Notes: a model not told the origin generated them from the letters alone. Positions 44,776 to 53,390 are shown, numbered from the stretch's first letter. The stretch is DNA of 64,000 bases from Pseudoduganella armeniaca (GCF_003028855.1 NZ_CP028324.1:5332001-5396000), one strand, 5' to 3'. A program made the numbers and translations.

Positions 44776-45950
44776 TTAGTGTGCCGCGGCGGTGTTGCCG
44801 GCCTGTGCGTGGCGCGCGTCGGCGGCTTTGTCGTCGCCCAGTTCCACCTCGGCGATGACGGACATGCCCGGCACCAGGCGGCCCGACAGGGCTTTCAGGT
44901 CGGCCGGCTGCAGCGTGATCTTGACGGGCACGCGCTGCACGATCTTGGTGAAGTTGCCGGTGGCGTTATCGGCCGGCAGCAGCGCGAACTGGGCGCCCGA
45001 GGCGGGGGCGAAGCTGTCGACGCGGCCGACCAGCTCCTTGCCAGGCAGCGCATCGACGCTGATGTGCACCGGCTGGCCCACGTGCATCTCGGCCAATTGC
45101 GTTTCCTTGAAGTTGGCGGTGACCCAGACGTTGTCCTGCACCAGCGCGGTCAGCTGCTGGCCCGGCTGCACCCGCTGGCCCACTTCGACATTGCGCTTGC
45201 CGACCCGGCCGGACACTGGCGCCAGCACCTTGTTGTAGGCCAGCTGCTGCTCGGCGTCCTTCAGCTGCACCTTCAGCACGTCGATCTGCGCCTTCAGCAC
45301 GTCGCGCGCGGAGGTGGCGGCGGCGATCTGCGCCTTGGCGGCGGCCGCGCTGTCCTTGCGCGCGGCCACGTCGGCCACGGCGCTGGCGCGGGTGGCAGTG
45401 GCGGCATCCAGTTCCGCCTTCGAGACAGCCTTCATCTGGCTGGTGAACAGCTGGCTGTAACGCTGGGCGTCCTGGTTGGCGCGCACCAGCAGGGCTTCGG
45501 CCTGCTTGACCTGGGCCTGGGCCGCGCTGGCCTGCGCGTTGACCTGGGCGATCTGCGCCTCGGCCTGCATCACCTGCGTCTGCGCGCTGGCGATCTGCGC
45601 CTGGATCTGCTCGACCTTGACGCGCTGGTCGAACGGGTCGAGCTCGGCGATGACATCGCCTTCCCTGACGATCTGGTTATCCTCGATCAGCACCTTGGTG
45701 ACGATGCCGGCGATACGGGACGAGACCGGATGCACGTGACCGGCGACGTAGGCGTTTTCCGTCTCGACGAAGTGGGTGCTGCGGTACCACATGCGGCCAC
45801 CGGCAGCCAGCGCCGCGATGGCGATCAGGCCGGCCACGACGACGACCTTGCGGTTCGGCTGCTTCTTGACCGGCGCGGCGGCCGGCGCTGGCGTGCCAGG
45901 GGCACTGCGCTGAGCACTTTGGGATCGGCGTGGTTGGGCTGATTGGACAT
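44776..45950 (-). CDS. EmrA/HlyD-family membrane-fusion protein, apparent frameshift near start
   Basis: About 391 residues of a periplasmic adaptor: one N-terminal helix (KVVVVAGLIAIAALAAGG), a barrel-sandwich domain (FVETENAYVAGHVHPVSSRI), a long Ala/Gln-rich coiled coil, and the beta-barrel (GKRNVEVGQRVQPGQQL). The only start with a ribosome site is ATG 45950 (GGAG 6 nt before), giving MSNQPNHADPKVLSAVP. That frame leaves the adaptor frame at a run of four C on the minus strand (45899-45902) and stops soon after. One extra C would join it to PGTPAPAAAPVKKQ without a break. The adaptor frame itself has only a TTG (45996) and no ribosome site. Sequencing error or real mutation cannot be told apart. 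Confidence 0.8.
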
Positions 45951-46012
45951 GGTGACGCTCCGAAAAATGAAATGGTGTCTGTGCATTATTCGACAAAGAT
46001 TGGCCGAAGTCA

Positions 46013-46040
46013 AGAAATGAAACGGTTGCATTTCATTTCT
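46013..46040. promoter_or_regulatory. Probable TetR operator of the efflux operon
   Basis: A perfect 10-bp inverted repeat AGAAATGAAA / TTTCATTTCT with an 8-nt spacer lies in the 137-bp divergent spacer between the adaptor gene and the TetR gene. A further half-like AAATGAAAT is at 45964-45973. It is placed to repress both directions. Confidence 0.7.
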
Positions 46041-46087
46041 AGGTGGCATAAAGTATCCCCCTTCTGATAGCCTTCGGTTTTCCGTTC

Positions 46088-46777
46088 ATGTCGAGAGAAA
46101 TGTCTGACGAGCAAGCCATCGAGTCGTCGCATCGCTGCCCGCTGGATCCCGGGACGCGTGGCGCCGGCCGCCCGCGTGCCTGCGATGCGGAAGCACGCAC
46201 GCAGGAACTGATCAATTCGGCCGGGGAACTGTTTCTCGAGAAGGGCTATGCCAAGGTCAGCCTGGAAATGATCGCGCGCCGGGCGCGCGTGGCCGTGCGC
46301 ACCATCTACGTGAAGTTCGGCGGCAAAAGCGGGCTGTTCCGGGAAGTGCTGCTGTCCGGCCGCAATGCCTACTTCGCCACCATGGAAGACCTGGGCACGA
46401 ATCGCCGCCCGATCCGCGAGGTGCTGATCGATTTCGGCGTGCGCATCCACGACATGCTGTCCTCGCCCACCGCAATCCAGTTGTACCGAATGGTCATTGC
46501 CGAGGCGCACCGCGATCCCGAATTGGCCGAGGCGTTCTACGAAGCGGGCCCACGCCAGACGCGCGACGCCCTGAGCCGTTATTTCACCCGGCCCGACGTG
46601 CGCAGCCAGTTTCGTGCCGATATCCCGCCTGAGCAATTGACGATTCACTTAATCAATTGTCTAATGGGAGATCACCTCAAGCGCTACCTGTTCAATCCGC
46701 AGGCAGGTGGCGAACGCGAGGACGCGTTGCTCGTCGAGCAGCGCGTGGACCTGTTCCTGCGTGGCGCCCAGAGCTGA
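46088..46777 (+). CDS. TetR/AcrR-family repressor of the drug pump
   Basis: A 229-residue regulator. A 30-residue tail precedes the HTH: RTQELINSAGELFLEKGYAKVSLEMIARRARVAVRTIYVKFGGKSGLF (about 38-85). The C-terminal ligand domain is all-helical. It is divergent from the emrA-emrB-nodT-like operon, and an operator-like inverted repeat sits between them, so it is presumably a drug-sensing repressor of the pump. Start choice is uncertain: ATGs at 46088 and 46100 both lack a well-spaced ribosome site. Confidence 0.9.
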   Translation: MSREMSDEQAIESSHRCPLDPGTRGAGRPRACDAEARTQELINSAGELFLEKGYAKVSLEMIARRARVAVRTIYVKFGGKSGLFREVLLSGRNAYFATMEDLGTNRRPIREVLIDFGVRIHDMLSSPTAIQLYRMVIAEAHRDPELAEAFYEAGPRQTRDALSRYFTRPDVRSQFRADIPPEQLTIHLINCLMGDHLKRYLFNPQAGGEREDALLVEQRVDLFLRGAQS

Positions 46778-46872
46778 AGCTGCTCTGCGGTATGTGCGCT
46801 GGCGCACGGAGCAAACCTGGTACCCTGGCGGATAATGGTTTCCTCAAGAACATAATTTAGTAGGGAGGCAGT

Positions 46873-47055
46873 ATGAGCAGGATCGATCGACTGGAATGGA
46901 GCCAAAAAGTAGCTTCGCTGAACGAATGCATCCGTGGCTTCCAGGCCAACCCCAGCAAGGAGCAACTGGACCGGGCGATCAGCGAGTTGCGCGCCTACGC
47001 GGAAGCGGCCAGTGACGGTGACATGGAAATCCCGTCGCGCTTCGTCGCCAACTGA
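46873..47055 (+). CDS. Small conserved-looking hypothetical protein
   Basis: A 60-residue acidic protein, MSRIDRLEWSQKVASLNECI at the N-terminus, predicted as two helices; no known family. It is supported by a strong ribosome site (GGGAGG at 46863-46868, 4 nt before ATG) and by its own intrinsic terminator 27 nt after the stop. It is monocistronic between the TetR and beta-glucosidase genes. Confidence 0.7.
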   Translation: MSRIDRLEWSQKVASLNECIRGFQANPSKEQLDRAISELRAYAEAASDGDMEIPSRFVAN

Positions 47056-47081
47056 TCGCAGCAAGATCGACACCACACGAC

Positions 47082-47105
47082 AACCGGGCAGATGCCCGGT
47101 TTTTT
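47082..47105 (+). terminator. Intrinsic terminator of the small gene
   Basis: An 8-bp stem (AACCGGGC with GCCCGGTT) closes a 4-nt loop and is followed by T5. Confidence 0.88.
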
Positions 47106-47166
47106 ATTGCCCAACGAAACAAGCGGGAAGCGCTGCCCATCGGGTGCGCAACACGGCGGTCGAAGA

Positions 47167-47195
47167 TTGACACTTGTGCAGCCATCGGGTTTAAT
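47167..47195 (+). promoter_or_regulatory. Promoter of the beta-glucosidase gene
   Basis: A consensus -35 TTGACA (47167-47172), 17-nt spacer and TTTAAT (47190-47195). Expected start of transcription is near 47202, directly before the LacI-type operator. Confidence 0.75.
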
Positions 47196-47205
47196 GATCG
47201 GAACG

Positions 47206-47223
47206 CTTGAAAACGATTTCAAG
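47206..47223. promoter_or_regulatory. LacI-family operator at the beta-glucosidase promoter
   Basis: An 18-nt imperfect palindrome CTTGAAA-ACGA-TTTCAAG just downstream of the predicted transcription start, where bound repressor would block elongation. The 14-nt core TGAAAACGATTTCA is identical to the one at 53349 and to one inside the glucosidase gene at 47725. Confidence 0.8.
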
Positions 47224-47249
47224 GCCTTTCACCCTTTCCCTACTACAAG

Positions 47250-48572
47250 ATGACCGATCAACTGCAATTTCCGCCTTCCTTTACGTGGGGCGTTGCCACC
47301 AGCGCGTTCCAGATCGAAGGCGGCGCCAGCGCCGACGGCAAGGGCCCGTCGATCTGGGACACCTTCAGCCACACGCCTGGCAAGATCATCGACGGCAGCA
47401 ACGGCGACATCGCCTGCGACCACTACCACCGCTTTCCGGAAGACGTGGCGCTGATGGCCAGCCTGCACGTGGACGCCTACCGTTTCTCGATGGCCTGGTC
47501 GCGCGTGCAGCCCACCGGCAAGGGCGCGTGGAACGAGGCGGGCTTTGGGTTCTACGAAAAACTGCTGGACGAGCTGGACAGCAAGAACATCGCCGCGCAC
47601 GTCACCCTGTATCACTGGGACCTGCCGCAGGGCCTGCAGGACGAAGGCGGCTGGCTGAACCGCGACACGGCCTACCGCTTCGCCGAGTATGCCGCGGAAG
47701 TGGCGCGTCGTTTTGGCTCGCGCGTGAAAACGATTTCAACCCATAACGAGCCGTGGTGCACGGCCAACCTCGGCTATGGCAATGCCCAGTTCGCGCCGGG
47801 CGTGGCCGACCTGCAGCAGTCGATTCAGGTCTCGCATCACCTGCTGCTGTCGCACGGGCTGGCCATCAAGGCCATGCGTGCCGTCGGCAGCGCCGCCCAG
47901 CTGGGCATCGTGCTGAACCAGTGGACCTCCGACCCGGCCACGGACAGCCAGGCCGATCGCGACCTGGCCGCGTTCGAGTATTCGCGTTCGGTGGAATGGT
48001 TCATGGATCCGATCTTCAAGGGCCACTACCCGGAGCTGGCGCTGCGCGCGCACGGCGCCAATGCGCCGGCCGTGCAGGACGGCGACTTCGACATCATCCG
48101 CCAGCCGATCGACTTCCTTGGCGTAAACTACTACTTCCGTCATTACGCCAGCGCGGAGACGCCGCCGCGCCAGCCGGAAGCAAAGCTGGGCAAGACCGAC
48201 ATGGGCTGGGAGATCTACCCGCAGGGCCTGACGGAACTGCTGGTCAAGCTGCACGGCCAGTACCAGCTGCCGCCGATCTACATCACGGAAAACGGCATGG
48301 CCAATCCGGACCAGGTCGTGGCAGGACAGGTAATGGATACCCAGCGCATCGACTTCGTGCAGCGCCACCTCGCGGCCCTGCTGGAGGCGATGCGCCAGGG
48401 CGTGAACGTGCAGGGTTACTTCCTGTGGAGCCTGCTGGATAATTTCGAGTGGAATTCCGGCTACGCGAAACGCTTCGGCATCGTCCACGTCGATTACGCG
48501 ACGCAGCAGCGCACGCCGAAGGCCAGCGCGCTGTGGTATCGCGAGTTTATCGACGGGCAGCGGCGGGGGTGA
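47250..48572 (+). CDS. GH1 beta-glucosidase
   Basis: A 440-residue family-1 glycoside hydrolase, cytosolic (no signal peptide). It starts FPPSFTWGVATSAFQIEGG. The acid/base is Glu167 (THNEPW) and the nucleophile Glu347 (ITENG), both intact; WDLPQGLQDEGGW and the C-terminal WSLLDNFEW aglycone/-1 motifs are present. It hydrolyses cellobiose or other beta-glucosides after uptake. It is under the LacI operator at 47206 and followed by an MFS permease gene. Confidence 0.96.
   Translation: MTDQLQFPPSFTWGVATSAFQIEGGASADGKGPSIWDTFSHTPGKIIDGSNGDIACDHYHRFPEDVALMASLHVDAYRFSMAWSRVQPTGKGAWNEAGFGFYEKLLDELDSKNIAAHVTLYHWDLPQGLQDEGGWLNRDTAYRFAEYAAEVARRFGSRVKTISTHNEPWCTANLGYGNAQFAPGVADLQQSIQVSHHLLLSHGLAIKAMRAVGSAAQLGIVLNQWTSDPATDSQADRDLAAFEYSRSVEWFMDPIFKGHYPELALRAHGANAPAVQDGDFDIIRQPIDFLGVNYYFRHYASAETPPRQPEAKLGKTDMGWEIYPQGLTELLVKLHGQYQLPPIYITENGMANPDQVVAGQVMDTQRIDFVQRHLAALLEAMRQGVNVQGYFLWSLLDNFEWNSGYAKRFGIVHVDYATQQRTPKASALWYREFIDGQRRG
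47725..47738. promoter_or_regulatory. Intragenic copy of the LacI operator core
   Basis: TGAAAACGATTTCA, 14 of 14 identical to the operator cores at 47208 and 53349, lies inside the glucosidase gene 517 bp downstream of the promoter-proximal site. It encodes part of VKTIST before the catalytic NEP, so chance is possible, but the position recalls the auxiliary operator O2 inside lacZ. Confidence 0.5.
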
Positions 48573-48595
48573 CCGAAGCCGGGGACAAAACCCAT

Positions 48596-48648
48596 GGTGA
48601 CAGGCACCTATCTCAGGGTCGACGACCCTGAGATAGGTGCCTGTCACC
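48596..48648. repeat. Hairpin repeat, family A
   Basis: A perfect 25-bp stem with a GAC loop. Outer arm GGTGACAGGCACC (with flank CCCAT before it) and inner arm TATCTCAGGGTC, fully complemented on the other side. It lies between the glucosidase stop and the MFS gene. Confidence 0.95.
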
Positions 48649-48676
48649 GGTGTTGCTTACATAATTAGGAGACATC

Positions 48677-50023
48677 ATGCCCAACGAGGCGCAAACCCTG
48701 ACCGCCAACGATGCGGGCGTCGCCGTGCCCCGCTCCGCCGGCCGGCGCACCAGTCCCCTGCTGTGGGTACCGACCGGCTACTTCACGATGGCACTGGCCT
48801 ATGTGATGCTGACCAACGTCACGGCCATCATGTTCAAGAACCTGGGCATGGACAACGGCCGCGCGGCCGAATACGCCAGCTACCTGATCCTGGCCTACAC
48901 GATCAAGCCGTTGTTCGCGCCGTTCGTCGAGATGTACCGCACCAAGAAGTTCTTCGTGCTGTGGACCCAGGTGATCCTGGCGGCCGGCTTCGGCTGCGTG
49001 GCGCTGGCCATGTCCCTGCCCGGCTACATGGCGATCATGGTGGCGCTGTTCATCCTGCTGTCGTTCATCGGCGCCACGCAAGACATCGCGGCGGACGGGG
49101 TCTACGTGACCAGCCTGGACACGCGCTCGCAGTCGCTGTACTGCGGCATCCAGAGCCTGTCGTGGAACGTGGGGCCGATCGTCGCCTCGGGCGGCCTGGT
49201 CTACCTGTCCGGCTGGCTGCACACCAACACCTTCCATCATGACGCCGGCACCTTCGGCCCGGCCTGGATCGACAGCTGGCGCATCATCTTCTTCATCGTG
49301 GCGGGCGTCACCCTGGCGATGGCGGCCTGGCATTTGAAGACGATGCCGGACGGCGCCAAGGCCGAGAACGCGCCCTCCTCCGTCGCCGACGCCTGGTTCA
49401 TCCTAAAGGATTCGTTCGTCACGTTCTTCCAGAAGCGCGACGTGTGGCTGATGATCGGCTTCGGCTTCCTATTCCGCCTGTCCATTGGCTTGCTGGAAAA
49501 GATCGGGCCGTTCTTCATGGTGGACCCGGTGGCGAAAGGCGGGCTGGGCCTGTCGAACGAACAGCTGGGCCTGTTCTACGGCACCTACGGCCTGGTGGCA
49601 GTGTTGATCGGCTCGCTGCTGGGCGGCATGTTCGTCGCCAAGCGGGGCCTGAAGCCGACCTTGTTCCTGCTGTGCTGCGCGGTCAACATTCCGAACGTGA
49701 CGTTCCTGCTGATGGCGATGTTCCAGCCGACCGATGTCTACGTCATCAGCGCCGGTGTCGCCATCGAAAAATTCTTCTACGGCTTCGGTTCGGTCGGCTT
49801 CATGATCTACCTGATGCAACAGCTGGCGCCGGGCAAGTACACGACCACCCACTATGCGTTCGGCACCGGCCTGATGGGCCTGTGCATGATGGTGACAGGC
49901 CTGGTCTCCGGCCACCTGCAGCAACTGCTGGGCTACGTGAACTACTTCTGGTTCGTGATGGCAGCAACGATCCCCTCGTTCCTGGTGACCTGGTTCGCCC
50001 CGTTCCACCACAAGGAAGGCTGA
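48677..50023 (+). CDS. AmpG-like MFS sugar/muropeptide permease
   Basis: A 448-residue MFS permease with 12 or more helices. The motif GATQDIAADGVYV is shared with AmpG and similar permeases, which is why I place it there. In this locus, between a GH1 glucosidase and a TonB receptor, it probably carries the disaccharide across the inner membrane. AGGAGA is the ribosome site. It is downstream of the glucosidase with a hairpin repeat between, which could set the ratio of the two messages. Confidence 0.88.
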   Translation: MPNEAQTLTANDAGVAVPRSAGRRTSPLLWVPTGYFTMALAYVMLTNVTAIMFKNLGMDNGRAAEYASYLILAYTIKPLFAPFVEMYRTKKFFVLWTQVILAAGFGCVALAMSLPGYMAIMVALFILLSFIGATQDIAADGVYVTSLDTRSQSLYCGIQSLSWNVGPIVASGGLVYLSGWLHTNTFHHDAGTFGPAWIDSWRIIFFIVAGVTLAMAAWHLKTMPDGAKAENAPSSVADAWFILKDSFVTFFQKRDVWLMIGFGFLFRLSIGLLEKIGPFFMVDPVAKGGLGLSNEQLGLFYGTYGLVAVLIGSLLGGMFVAKRGLKPTLFLLCCAVNIPNVTFLLMAMFQPTDVYVISAGVAIEKFFYGFGSVGFMIYLMQQLAPGKYTTTHYAFGTGLMGLCMMVTGLVSGHLQQLLGYVNYFWFVMAATIPSFLVTWFAPFHHKEG

Positions 50024-50035
50024 CCGACAGCCCAG

Positions 50036-50077
50036 CCCGTGTCCCACCACGGGGTCAGTCACCAAAACGAGACACGG
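50036..50077. repeat. Intergenic repeat, family B
   Basis: CCGTGTCCCACCACGGGG, then TCAGTCACCAAAACGAGA and CACGG: outer arms CGTGTC and GACACG pair with unpaired bases inside. First of two direct copies after the MFS gene. Confidence 0.8.
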
Positions 50078-50102
50078 ACTCAGCCGCCGCTGTTGATGAG
50101 GC

Positions 50103-50142
50103 CATGTCCCACCGCGGGGTCAGTCACCAAAACGGGACACGG
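50103..50142. repeat. Intergenic repeat, family B
   Basis: Second direct copy (CATGTCCCACCGCGGGG...AACGGGACACGG), separated from the first by AGCCGCCGCTGTTGATGAGG, which itself recurs at 50230-50249. Confidence 0.85.
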
Positions 50143-50250
50143 CCCCAACGGTAGCGTGAGCGCTGCAACGCAATAAGCACTAAGGCTGTGTCGGTGCCAG
50201 GGCCAGGCTCGAAAGCTGGACAGGAGCATAGCCGCCGCTGTTGATGAGGT

Positions 50251-50290
50251 CGTGTCTCACTTCGGTGTCTGACCCCGCGGTGGGACACGA
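50251..50290. repeat. Intergenic repeat, family B, inverted copy
   Basis: CGTGTCTCACTTCGGTGTCT followed by GACCCCGCGGTGGGACACGA: the same element in opposite orientation. The three copies between 50036 and 50290 fill most of this 288-bp spacer; no gene is seen in it. Confidence 0.85.
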
Positions 50291-50311
50291 GCTCGGCTGG
50301 ATGCCTGTGGA

Positions 50312-50635
50312 TCAGCCACCCGCCTCGTTCTGGAACACCTGCCCGGTGACGTTATCGACAACCACCGGGCTGTCGAAATACGTCACCGTCGGCTCCGTCC
50401 CATACTTCTCCCGCACGAACGCGCGCCACGCTGGCGTGTACATCGCCTCCGCCGCCTCGCGCGTCTTCCAGAAGTACACGCCGCCGGCCGTTGCGCCGTC
50501 CTCCGACAGCACGTAGTGCTTCTGCAGCAGGCCGTCGACACCCTGGTAGGTCGGCGCGGTGCTCATGAAAATACGCTGCGCTTCCTCACGGCTGATGGGC
50601 TTGGGCAATGCGAACGATGTGATGGCGATGATCAT
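50312..50635 (-). CDS. YdhR-like monooxygenase-fold protein
   Basis: A 107-residue single-domain protein of the dimeric alpha-beta barrel. LQKHYVLSEDGATAGGVYFW and the C-terminal VTYFDSPVVVDN are typical of the YdhR group, thought to act on small aromatic molecules. ATG at 50635, with AGGAGAAC immediately before it. It is separate from the surrounding sugar genes in strand. Confidence 0.82.
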   Translation of the reverse strand: MIIAITSFALPKPISREEAQRIFMSTAPTYQGVDGLLQKHYVLSEDGATAGGVYFWKTREAAEAMYTPAWRAFVREKYGTEPTVTYFDSPVVVDNVTGQVFQNEAGG

Positions 50636-50778
50636 CGTGTTCTCCTGTGTCCATGGTCGATTTCAATATATCACGACGAAAACGACGGCGCCCACGGCTG
50701 GGTTCGCGTCCACCATGGTTCCACCGGCATAGATACGAGCTCGTCCGCCAAACCACCGCGTTGAACGGGCCGCCTGGA

Positions 50779-50811
50779 CAAAAAAAACCCCGGCGCCGCA
50801 CAGCGCCGGGG
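50779..50811 (-). terminator. Intrinsic terminator of the TonB-receptor gene
   Basis: A 9-bp GC-rich stem (CCCCGGCGC with GCGCCGGGG) lies 27 nt beyond the receptor stop; on the minus strand it is followed by T8. Confidence 0.9.
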
Positions 50812-50837
50812 TCCCAGGACACAACTGAAACAGGTAC

Positions 50838-53288
50838 TTAGAACGTGTAGCCGGCGTTGAAGCCGATCGTGCGCGGCGGCAGGTATTGCGCCTGCCACAC
50901 GCCTTGCGGGTTCTGCGCGCTCGTCTTGATGTTCTTGTCCGCGGCGTTGCGCACGAACAGGTCGACGTAGTACTTCTTGTCGGCGTCGTAGCGCAGGCCC
51001 AGGTCGATCTTCGAGTACGAACCCTGGCGGTCCGGCTCGCCCAGGTTGAACACGGAAAGCCAGCTCGACGATTCCCAGTGCGCCGACAGGCGCGGCGTCA
51101 ACGTGCCGGCCGGCAGCTGGAATACGTGCTGGTACATCAGCTGCGTGCTCCACTTCGGCGAGTGCGGCATCGTGTTGCCCGTCACGTCCAGGCAGTTGCT
51201 GATGCCGGGGATCGAGCAGGCCGGCAAGGTGTAGTCGTTGCTGCCGCCGATCAGCGCGCCCAGCTCGGCATGCGTGTACGACGCCGTGAACTGCAGGCGG
51301 TCGGCCTTGGTCAGCTTGGCGGCGATCTCCGTCTCCAGGCCATACACCTTGGCGCCTTCCGCGTTGAAGGTGGACAGGCTGTGGCTGCCGTCCGGGTTCG
51401 TCACCGGCGCGCTGAACTGGAAGCCCTTGAACTTCTCGTAGTACAGCGCGTTGTTGATGCGGATCATGCCGTTCATGAACGTGCTCTTGCTGCCCAGTTC
51501 GTAGTTCGTCAGGGTCTCCTGGCCGTAGGGAATGCCACCATCCTGCAGGCCGCCCGACTTGTAGCCCGTCGAGACGCTGGCGTACAGCATCGACGTCGGC
51601 GTGATGTCATAGCTGACGCGGCCCAGCCACGTGGCCTTGCTGCCGCTGAACGAGCCGCTGTTGCGCGAGCTGACCGCGAAGCCCGAGCCGGCATCGGCCG
51701 GGTTCGTGCTCGGGCTGATCGGCAGTTGCGGCACGTCGGCCTTGTCGTTCCAGCCCCAGCCGATGCCACCGATGTTCTCGCGCTTGTCCTTGGTATAGCG
51801 CGCGCCGCCGGTCAGGTGCCACTGGTCCGTCAGGTTCCAGGTGGCCTGGCCGAACACGGCTTTCGAGTCCACCGTTTCCTTCGGCTGGATGAACGAACCC
51901 TGCCAGTTGACGGTGCCGCTCTGGGTGCCGTTCATGATCGGGATGTCGAAACGCATGGCGTTGTTCTCGTGGCCGTAGTACAGGCCCAGCAGCCAGTCGA
52001 CCTGCTTCTTGCCCGTCGACTGCAGTTCCACCTCGTGACTGTAGCTCTTGTACTTCGACAGCAGCGTGTTGTTGGCCTGCGACTTGCCGCCCGTCGTGAA
52101 GCTGGTCGGGACGTACGAGCCGCCATCCTGGTCATAGGTGGACGAGCCGCGGAACGACGACCAGCCGGCGATGTAGGCCAGTGCCATGTCCGGGTTGATG
52201 GCCCAGTCCACGCGGCTGCGCACGGAGTTCGAATCGCGCTTCAGCGATGGTGCCGTATCGATCAGGGCCGACCACAGGTCCTGGCCGGCGCGTGGCGTCT
52301 GCATCAGGTTCATGCTGGGCGTGCCGCGGTCCTGGTAGCGCTCGTACGCCACGTTCCAGTGCAGCGAAGGCATGATTTCCCACAGCAGCGACAGGCGCAG
52401 CGCGGTCTGGTCCTGCGCGTTGTACTTCGGCCCACCCTGGACGAAGTTGGCGTTGTTCAGCGGCTGGAATGCGATCGGATTGTTCGGGTGCGCGGCATTT
52501 GCCGCGGCGATCACCGGTGCGGCGGCGGCCTGCTGTTGCACCAGCGGGATATTGGGCGGCGTCTGGTAATCGACGTAGCCGTCGTGCTGCTCGTGCACGA
52601 ACGCGACGCGCATGGCGGCCGTGTCGGACAGCGGGATGTTGAATGCACCGCGCCCGCCGACGCGGGCGTAGTCGCCCATGCCCGCTTCCACGTAGCCGGA
52701 GTTGCTGCCCAAGGTGGGCTTGGCCGTCTGCATGTTGACGGCGCCGACGGTGGAGTTGCGTCCCCACAGCGTGCCTTGCGGGCCGCGCAGTACCTCGATG
52801 CCGTCCAGGTCGAACAGCAGCGTGGTCGCGCCTTCCGGCCGTGGCGAGTAGATACCGTCCACGAACACGGCTACTTCGGGGTCGGCGTATTCGGTCTTGG
52901 CGCTGTCGTTGCCGATGCCGCGCATCGTCATCGTGATGACGCCATGGTCGCCCTGGCTGGTGGCGGAGAAGCCCGGCACCAGGTTGACGACGTCCTGGAT
53001 CGTCTGCACGTGGTTGTCGTCCAGCGCGGCGGCGCTGATGGCCGTCACCGCGACGGGCGTGCGCTGCAGCGACGTGCTGCGCTTGGTGGCCGTCACGTAC
53101 ACTTCCGGAATGACGGTCGAGCTGGCCTCTGTAGCCTTTTGCGCCTGCTGTTGTTCTTTCGGTGCTTCCGGCGTGGCGTTGACGCCGGCAGTCTGGGCTT
53201 GGGCGGCATTTAAGCCGGCCAGCAGGGTCAGTACGGCCAGGCGGATCGGCGAGCCCAGCTTGCGGGCCCGTGGGGTTGCGGTGTTCAT
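50838..53288 (-). CDS. TonB-dependent receptor for a carbohydrate
   Basis: An 816-residue outer-membrane receptor. It has a signal peptide (ending NAAQAQ) and a TonB-box-like PEVYVTATKR. The plug follows: TPVAVTAISAAALDDNHVQTIQDV, and GIEVLRGPQGTLWGRNSTVGA. A 22-strand beta-barrel ends FNAGYTF. Transport is probably of an oligosaccharide, as the locus includes a glucosidase and MFS permease. It begins at 53288, set by AAAGGAGACTTG; the frame is open further upstream through the operators. A triple LacI operator array controls it. Confidence 0.95.
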   Translation of the reverse strand: MNTATPRARKLGSPIRLAVLTLLAGLNAAQAQTAGVNATPEAPKEQQQAQKATEASSTVIPEVYVTATKRSTSLQRTPVAVTAISAAALDDNHVQTIQDVVNLVPGFSATSQGDHGVITMTMRGIGNDSAKTEYADPEVAVFVDGIYSPRPEGATTLLFDLDGIEVLRGPQGTLWGRNSTVGAVNMQTAKPTLGSNSGYVEAGMGDYARVGGRGAFNIPLSDTAAMRVAFVHEQHDGYVDYQTPPNIPLVQQQAAAAPVIAAANAAHPNNPIAFQPLNNANFVQGGPKYNAQDQTALRLSLLWEIMPSLHWNVAYERYQDRGTPSMNLMQTPRAGQDLWSALIDTAPSLKRDSNSVRSRVDWAINPDMALAYIAGWSSFRGSSTYDQDGGSYVPTSFTTGGKSQANNTLLSKYKSYSHEVELQSTGKKQVDWLLGLYYGHENNAMRFDIPIMNGTQSGTVNWQGSFIQPKETVDSKAVFGQATWNLTDQWHLTGGARYTKDKRENIGGIGWGWNDKADVPQLPISPSTNPADAGSGFAVSSRNSGSFSGSKATWLGRVSYDITPTSMLYASVSTGYKSGGLQDGGIPYGQETLTNYELGSKSTFMNGMIRINNALYYEKFKGFQFSAPVTNPDGSHSLSTFNAEGAKVYGLETEIAAKLTKADRLQFTASYTHAELGALIGGSNDYTLPACSIPGISNCLDVTGNTMPHSPKWSTQLMYQHVFQLPAGTLTPRLSAHWESSSWLSVFNLGEPDRQGSYSKIDLGLRYDADKKYYVDLFVRNAADKNIKTSAQNPQGVWQAQYLPPRTIGFNAGYTF

Positions 53289-53348
53289 CAAGTCTCCTTT
53301 GTTGCTGCACCGAAGCACCTGCCCCGGCACTGTCATATTGTTTGCATC

Positions 53349-53362
53349 TGAAAACGATTTCA
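53349..53362. promoter_or_regulatory. LacI-type operator 1 (TonB receptor)
   Basis: TGAAAACGATTTCA, identical to the core before the glucosidase gene. It lies in the 5' leader of the receptor mRNA. Confidence 0.8.
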
Positions 53363-53369
53363 AATACGT

Positions 53370-53383
53370 TGAAAACGTTTTCT
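53370..53383. promoter_or_regulatory. LacI-type operator 2 (TonB receptor)
   Basis: TGAAAACGTTTTCT with the perfect palindrome GAAAACGTTTTC (53371-53382). It begins exactly 21 bp after operator 1. Confidence 0.8.
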
Positions 53384-53390
53384 GAATTCT

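Noticed and set aside
42748..45942. A 1064-codon plus-strand frame across the efflux operon
   Set aside because: Antisense to NodT-, EmrB- and EmrA-like genes; no domain.
50036..50290. Possible CRISPR array
   Set aside because: Only three copies, one inverted, with unequal spacers and internal palindromes; no cas genes.
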